64,000 nt of DNA. It comes from Homalodisca vitripennis. Its lineage: Eukaryota > Arthropoda > Insecta > Hemiptera > Cicadellidae. The position numbers were made by a program, and so were the translations under genes. Under the pieces are notes generated by a model that saw nothing but the letters and a program-made list of their open reading frames with translations, did not search any database and was not told the origin of the DNA. Position 1 is the first letter of the stretch, and every line of letters starts with the position of its first letter. Location of the stretch: contig NW_025776812.1 in assembly GCF_021130785.1 (NCBI RefSeq), positions 62,001 through 126,000 of the forward strand. Direction: 5' to 3'. Positions 59,560 through 64,000 of the stretch are shown in pieces.

Positions 59560-61720
59560 GAGCCATATACTTTTTAGTATTAAAATATTAGTGTTATTAT
59601 TAGTGGAAATGTTTCTACATAGAACTTGGAACACTGATGATAATTAGCGGAATCATACGTACAAAACTTTCATACCTAATTTGCTAGTGTTATTACCAGA
59701 AAAATTTTCTTACATAGAGTTCAAACCACTGATGGCAATTAGTATAGTTTTAATAACTACAGTGCTATACCTAAAGTGCATATTAATATTAATGGAGGAC
59801 ATTTACCTGAATAGAACTCGAACCGCTAATGGTAATTAGCACATTTTCAAGTACTACAGTGTTATACCTAACTTACGTGTGTGACTAGAGAAAATTTCCA
59901 TTAAATTAACTGAAACCATTGATGTTAATTAGCACATTTTCAAGTACTACAGTGTTATACCTAACTTACGTGTGTGACTAGAGGACATTTTCAGGAATAT
60001 AACTCAAGCCATTGATGGTAATTAGCACATTTTCAAGTACTACAGTGTTATACCTAACTTACGTGTGTGACTAGAGGACATTTTCAGGAATATAACTCAA
60101 GCCATTGATGGTAATTAGCACATTTTCAAGTACTACAGTGTTTATACCTAACTTACGTGTGTGACTAGAGAAAATTTCCATTAATATAACTGAAACCATT
60201 GATGTTAATTAGCACATTTTCAAGTACTACAGTGTTATACCTAACTTACGTGTGTGACTAGAGAACATTTTCATTAATATAACTCAAACCATTGATGGTA
60301 ATTAGCACATTTTCAAGTACTACAGTGTTATACCTAACTTACGTGTGTGACTAGAGAAAATTTCCATTAATATAACTGAAACCATTGATGTTAATTAGCA
60401 CATTTTCAAGTACTACAGTGTTATACCTAACTTACGTGTGTGACTAGAGGACATTTTCAGGAATATAACTCAAGCCATTGATGTTAATTAGCACATTTTC
60501 AAGTACTACAGTGTTATACCTAACTTACGTGTGTGACTAGAGGACATTTTCAGGAATATAACTCAAGCCATTGATGGTAATTAGCACATTTTCAAGTACT
60601 ACAGTGTTATACCTAACTTACGTGTGTGACTAGAGAAAATTTCCATTAATATAACTGAAACCATTGATGTTAATTAGCACATTTTAAAGTACTACAGTGT
60701 TATACCTAACTTACGTGTGTGCCTAGAGAACATTTTCATTAATATAACTCAAACCATTGATGGTAATTAGCACATTTTCAAGTACTACAGTGTTATACCT
60801 AACTTACGTGTGTGACTAGAGAAAATTTCCATTAATATAACTGAAACCATTGATGGTAATTAGCACGTTTTCAAGTAGTACAGTGGTATCCTTAACTTAC
60901 ATGTGTGACTAGAGAAAATGTTCTTGAATATAACTCAAACCACAGATGTTAATTAGCACAGTTTCATGTACTACAGTGTTTACGTCTGTGACAAGAGAAA
61001 GTTTTCTTGAATATAACTCAAACCACTGCTGGTAATTAGCACAGCTTCATGTACTACAGTGTTTACGTCTGTGACTAGAGAAAGTTTTCTTGATTATAAC
61101 TCAAACCACTGATGGCAATTAGTATAGTTTTAATAACTACAGTGCTATACCTAAAGTGCATATTAATTTTAATGGAGGACATTTACCTGAATAGAACTCG
61201 AACCGCTAATGGTAATTAGCACATTTTCAAGTACTACAGTGTTATACCTAACTTACGTGTGTGACTAGAGGACATTTTCAAGAATATAACTCAAACCATT
61301 GATGGTAATTAGCACGTTTTCAAGTAGTACAGTGGTATCCTTAACTTACATGTGTGACTAGAGAAAATGTTCTTGAATATAACTCAAACCACAGATGTTA
61401 ATTAGCACAGTTTCATGTACTACAGTGTTTACGTCTGTGACAAGAGAAAGTTTTCTTGAATATAACTCAAACCACTGCTGGTAATTAGCACAGCTTCATG
61501 TACTACAGTGTTTACGTCTGTGACTAGAGAAAGTTTTCTTGATTATAACTCAAACCACTGATGGTAATTAGCACAGTTTCATGTACTCAAGTGGTATACT
61601 AACTAACTGGTGTAACTAGTAGTGGACATTTCTATGAATAGAACTCAAACCAAAGATGGTAATTATCACAGTCTCATATACTGAAGTGTTTTACCTAAAG
61701 TATGTAATGTTACCTCATAT
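59560..61720. repeat. 93-bp satellite with five-unit higher-order repeat
   Basis: Units of 93 bp (CTTACGTGTGTGACTAGAG, then TAGCACATTTTCAAGTACTA and CAGTGTTATACC) run head to tail. In the core (59871-60895) the units fall into types A (AAAATTTCCATTAATATAAC), B (GACATTTTCAGGAATATAAC) and C (AACATTTTCATTAATATAAC). Their order is A B B A C A B B A C A, a 465-base higher-order period seen at 59871, 60337 and 60802. The flanking units are more diverged. Segment 59731-59890 recurs at 61111-61270, and 60852-61117 recurs at 61301-61560. Confidence 0.93.
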
Positions 61721-62107
61721 TACTATAAAATCTACAGGAATGATGAGTTGTAACTACAGTAAGATGAATCAGAAATAGACTTATTTTAGGTCTTTATTTA
61801 TTTATTGTTCAATGTTAAAACTTAAAAGTTGCCACTGGCTCTTATTAGCGCTTTTGAAGTTTAGCTTTATTATAATAAAAACATTTGACACGGCTTAGTT
61901 GCGTTTTCCTTGCTGCCACGATTAAGAAAATCTGTTAAAAGTGTATGTTTGTAGCCAGAATATTTTGCCTGGTGGCGAGTTACATAAATGGGCATAGCAT
62001 ATAAACCTTATCTGTGAAAAAATACATATACATACACATTTTCATAATTATCAGTCAAATAGTTTACTATTCAACAAAGGAGATACAGACAAACATTCAT
62101 TTAAATA
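61721..62107. other. AT-rich spacer, nothing recognised
   Basis: Short non-coding interval between the satellite and the microsatellite. Confidence 0.4.
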
Positions 62108-62108
62108 T

Positions 62109-62195
<87 letters not shown>

Positions 62196-62247
62196 TATAT
62201 TTAATGTAACTCTGTTATATAAGTGTGTGTGTGTGTGTGTGTGTGTT
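62108..62247. repeat. (AT)n and (GT)n microsatellites
   Basis: Interrupted AT/TA tract at about 62108-62200, and GT repeats at about 62222-62247. Confidence 0.95.
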
Positions 62248-63677
62248 TTAAATACTATAAATTCAATTAGTGGGCCAGTGATATGCACTAACTAGTAGTT
62301 TTGTAATTGTCTATTGTTACTTTAGGAACAAATAAATATCCTAAATAAGAGGGTAAATATTCCACCCCAAGTATATTTTAAGCTAAAATAGTGTAATCAG
62401 ATCAAAAGGAAGGATATCAGCTTATCAATATGCCAAGGTAAATTTCAATACCTTCATTTTACCTTTATATAATAGAAGCGTATAGAATGGTCAAGTACGT
62501 GAACTAAGTGTGTCCATCACCATCACAGTATCAGAGCAAAGCTAAACGAGCTGACTGACACCGTGTCTAATATACATACGAGTAATAGACTTCTCTTACT
62601 AGAGAAGTATGATCAAGAAATCTAGTAGGCAATTAAACACTTTATTCCTGATGCTGAAATAGTGATAATTGTAGCCACTCTTTTCTATAAAAATGATTTT
62701 ATAGAAAGAGGAGAGAATAAAACTAGTCATTATTATAGATTTGTTAATATTTTGACTAAATTAGAGAGGTCTAAACGCCGATTTCTTCCGAATATATGTT
62801 AAATTTTCAAAATACTTTTAATCTTTAGTTCTATAAGAAAAGTGATGATGGACATTTTTTATTATATAATACTTGTTATACAATTATTTAAATGGAATCA
62901 AAAGTAAGTGACTAAAAAGTGTATTAAATCATATTGTGCCGTCAAAACATTAGGAAATACTAACTATAAGTATGCGGCATGCTAAAAAACAAACCAAAAA
63001 ATATATTTATTGTTGATGTAAGAGTTGAGTAGATTTATAATTAAATTAAGACATTTGTAAATAATAATGAACAGAGTTACTAATTCATTAACAGACTTTA
63101 TATGGTCAATAGGAAATGCTTGGAAATGTAAATTTTTTACATTGATGGTTCTCAGTATTTACCCGCCAATAAAATTTTAATATCGTTTTTATTTGATATT
63201 TTGAGATGATTTTAAACAAACAAAAGTTACATAAAAAGTGTTTTTCATGATAAAAGTATAATTATTCTTTCTATGCATAGCTGGTATTATAAAGAAATAA
63301 TAAGTAAAAAACAATTGAAGATGTAAAATATGTAAAGGTTGGGCATTCACTAATTCAGTTAGGATTTACTTACTCATACCATCCAAAATTGTAAGTGCCT
63401 TTAATTTAAAGTGGGTTAAAACATTTATTTATTTGGTAAATTATTATACATTATATTTTCATAATAAAAAACCAGCTTTTAATTGACTTTAACTAAAGCA
63501 CCGTTTTCTATTACCTTTACATATTTTACTTCAGGATTTCCATAACATAAGAAAAAGTTAATAAAAATATATAACTACAACATGTACTCAAAAAAGATCA
63601 AATATACTATATAATCCTAAATAGTGTTCAAGGAGAGAGAAAGGAGGAAGACTAACCATAAAAATATAGCCTATGCC
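62248..63677. other. AT-rich spacer, nothing recognised
   Basis: No supported feature was found. Confidence 0.45.
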
Positions 63678-63893
63678 TTAAATTGTGAATGGCTGATCAC
63701 TTGAACCTATTATTCCTTTGCAAGCTCTCGGACACCGCTCCACGTCCATGTTCGACAATACATGTCCAAGATCGTAAGCCAGATTGTTCTTGTAATTTAT
63801 TGTCAGGACTACAGGCGCGTGTAGATGCGTAGAGAGCAAGACATTAGGCCGGACGTGTGTAGCCAAACCTCTAAGGCAGTTTATTTTACACAT
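63678..63893 (-). other. Orphan 71-codon frame
   Basis: A minus-strand ATG frame with balanced composition and clear CpG content in an AT-rich setting (MCKINCLRGLATHVRPNV at the start). No domain, signal peptide or splice context could be recognised. It may be a host exon fragment, a transposon scrap or chance. Confidence 0.2.
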
Positions 63894-64000
63894 GTACGGT
63901 TAATCATGTTTATATATAGTAAAAAAACAATATACTCACATAATGTTTCCTTACAAAAAACGATGTGTGTCGTTGGGCATTCTAAAGAAAGGAATAAATC

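Overview
The window is eukaryotic nuclear DNA. It is AT-rich, has no operons or bacterial genes, carries long microsatellites and tandem repeats, and its recognisable coding sequence belongs to transposable elements. The mix (CR1/Jockey-group LINEs with an FP-type ORF1, a Ty3/gypsy element, piggyBac, and a transposase type common in insect genomes) suggests an arthropod, probably an insect. No host gene could be supported with confidence.

Bases 1-32.8 kb: mostly unannotatable AT-rich DNA. It holds a SINE with a tRNA-Leu-like head (about 3150-3400), a second tRNA-derived SINE on the minus strand (about 24640-24830), two MITE-like inverted-repeat units, two decayed LINE reverse-transcriptase fragments (10.8-11.3 kb and 14.6-15.7 kb, both minus strand), and minisatellites with periods of 37, 126, ~152 and 114 bp.

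Bases 32847-39990: one complete Ty3/gypsy-type LTR retrotransposon on the minus strand. It has TG...CA LTRs of 906 and 914 bp, a CCAA target-site duplication, an initiator-tRNA-Met-like primer site, gag, and pol in the -1 frame behind an A AAA AAC slippery heptamer that abuts the gag stop. The LTRs differ at only about eight positions outside the simple repeats, so it is young. Its integrase is broken by one frameshift and one nonsense codon.

Bases 42-45 kb: a compound CA/TA microsatellite and an 8-copy 97-bp tandem array.

Bases 45.1-56.3 kb: the most informative region. A ~5.1-kb CR1-like LINE (called NL-1 here) lies on the minus strand and is cut in two by a 4276-bp DNA transposon (46360-50635). 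That transposon has ~34-bp imperfect inverted ends, an ATAT duplication, arrays of a 16-bp subterminal motif, and a broken transposase of a type I cannot place firmly in a named superfamily. A second, 5'-truncated LINE of the same family (NL-2, 54588-56231) sits head-to-tail with NL-1. Every outer junction of both LINEs is a (GA)n/(TC)n tract, which suggests a LINE that targets this microsatellite. Both LINEs end in a short octamer repeat and share a 46-nt 3' hairpin with covarying stems.

Bases 56.4-64 kb: a decayed piggyBac transposase on the minus strand, then a 93-bp satellite (about 59.56-61.72 kb) with a five-unit higher-order repeat, AT and GT microsatellites, and unassigned AT-rich sequence.

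The window is best read as layered transposon insertions. The order at 45-56 kb is (TC)n microsatellite, then LINE insertions, then the DNA transposon inside NL-1, followed by decay of all of them. The gypsy insertion is probably the most recent datable event.
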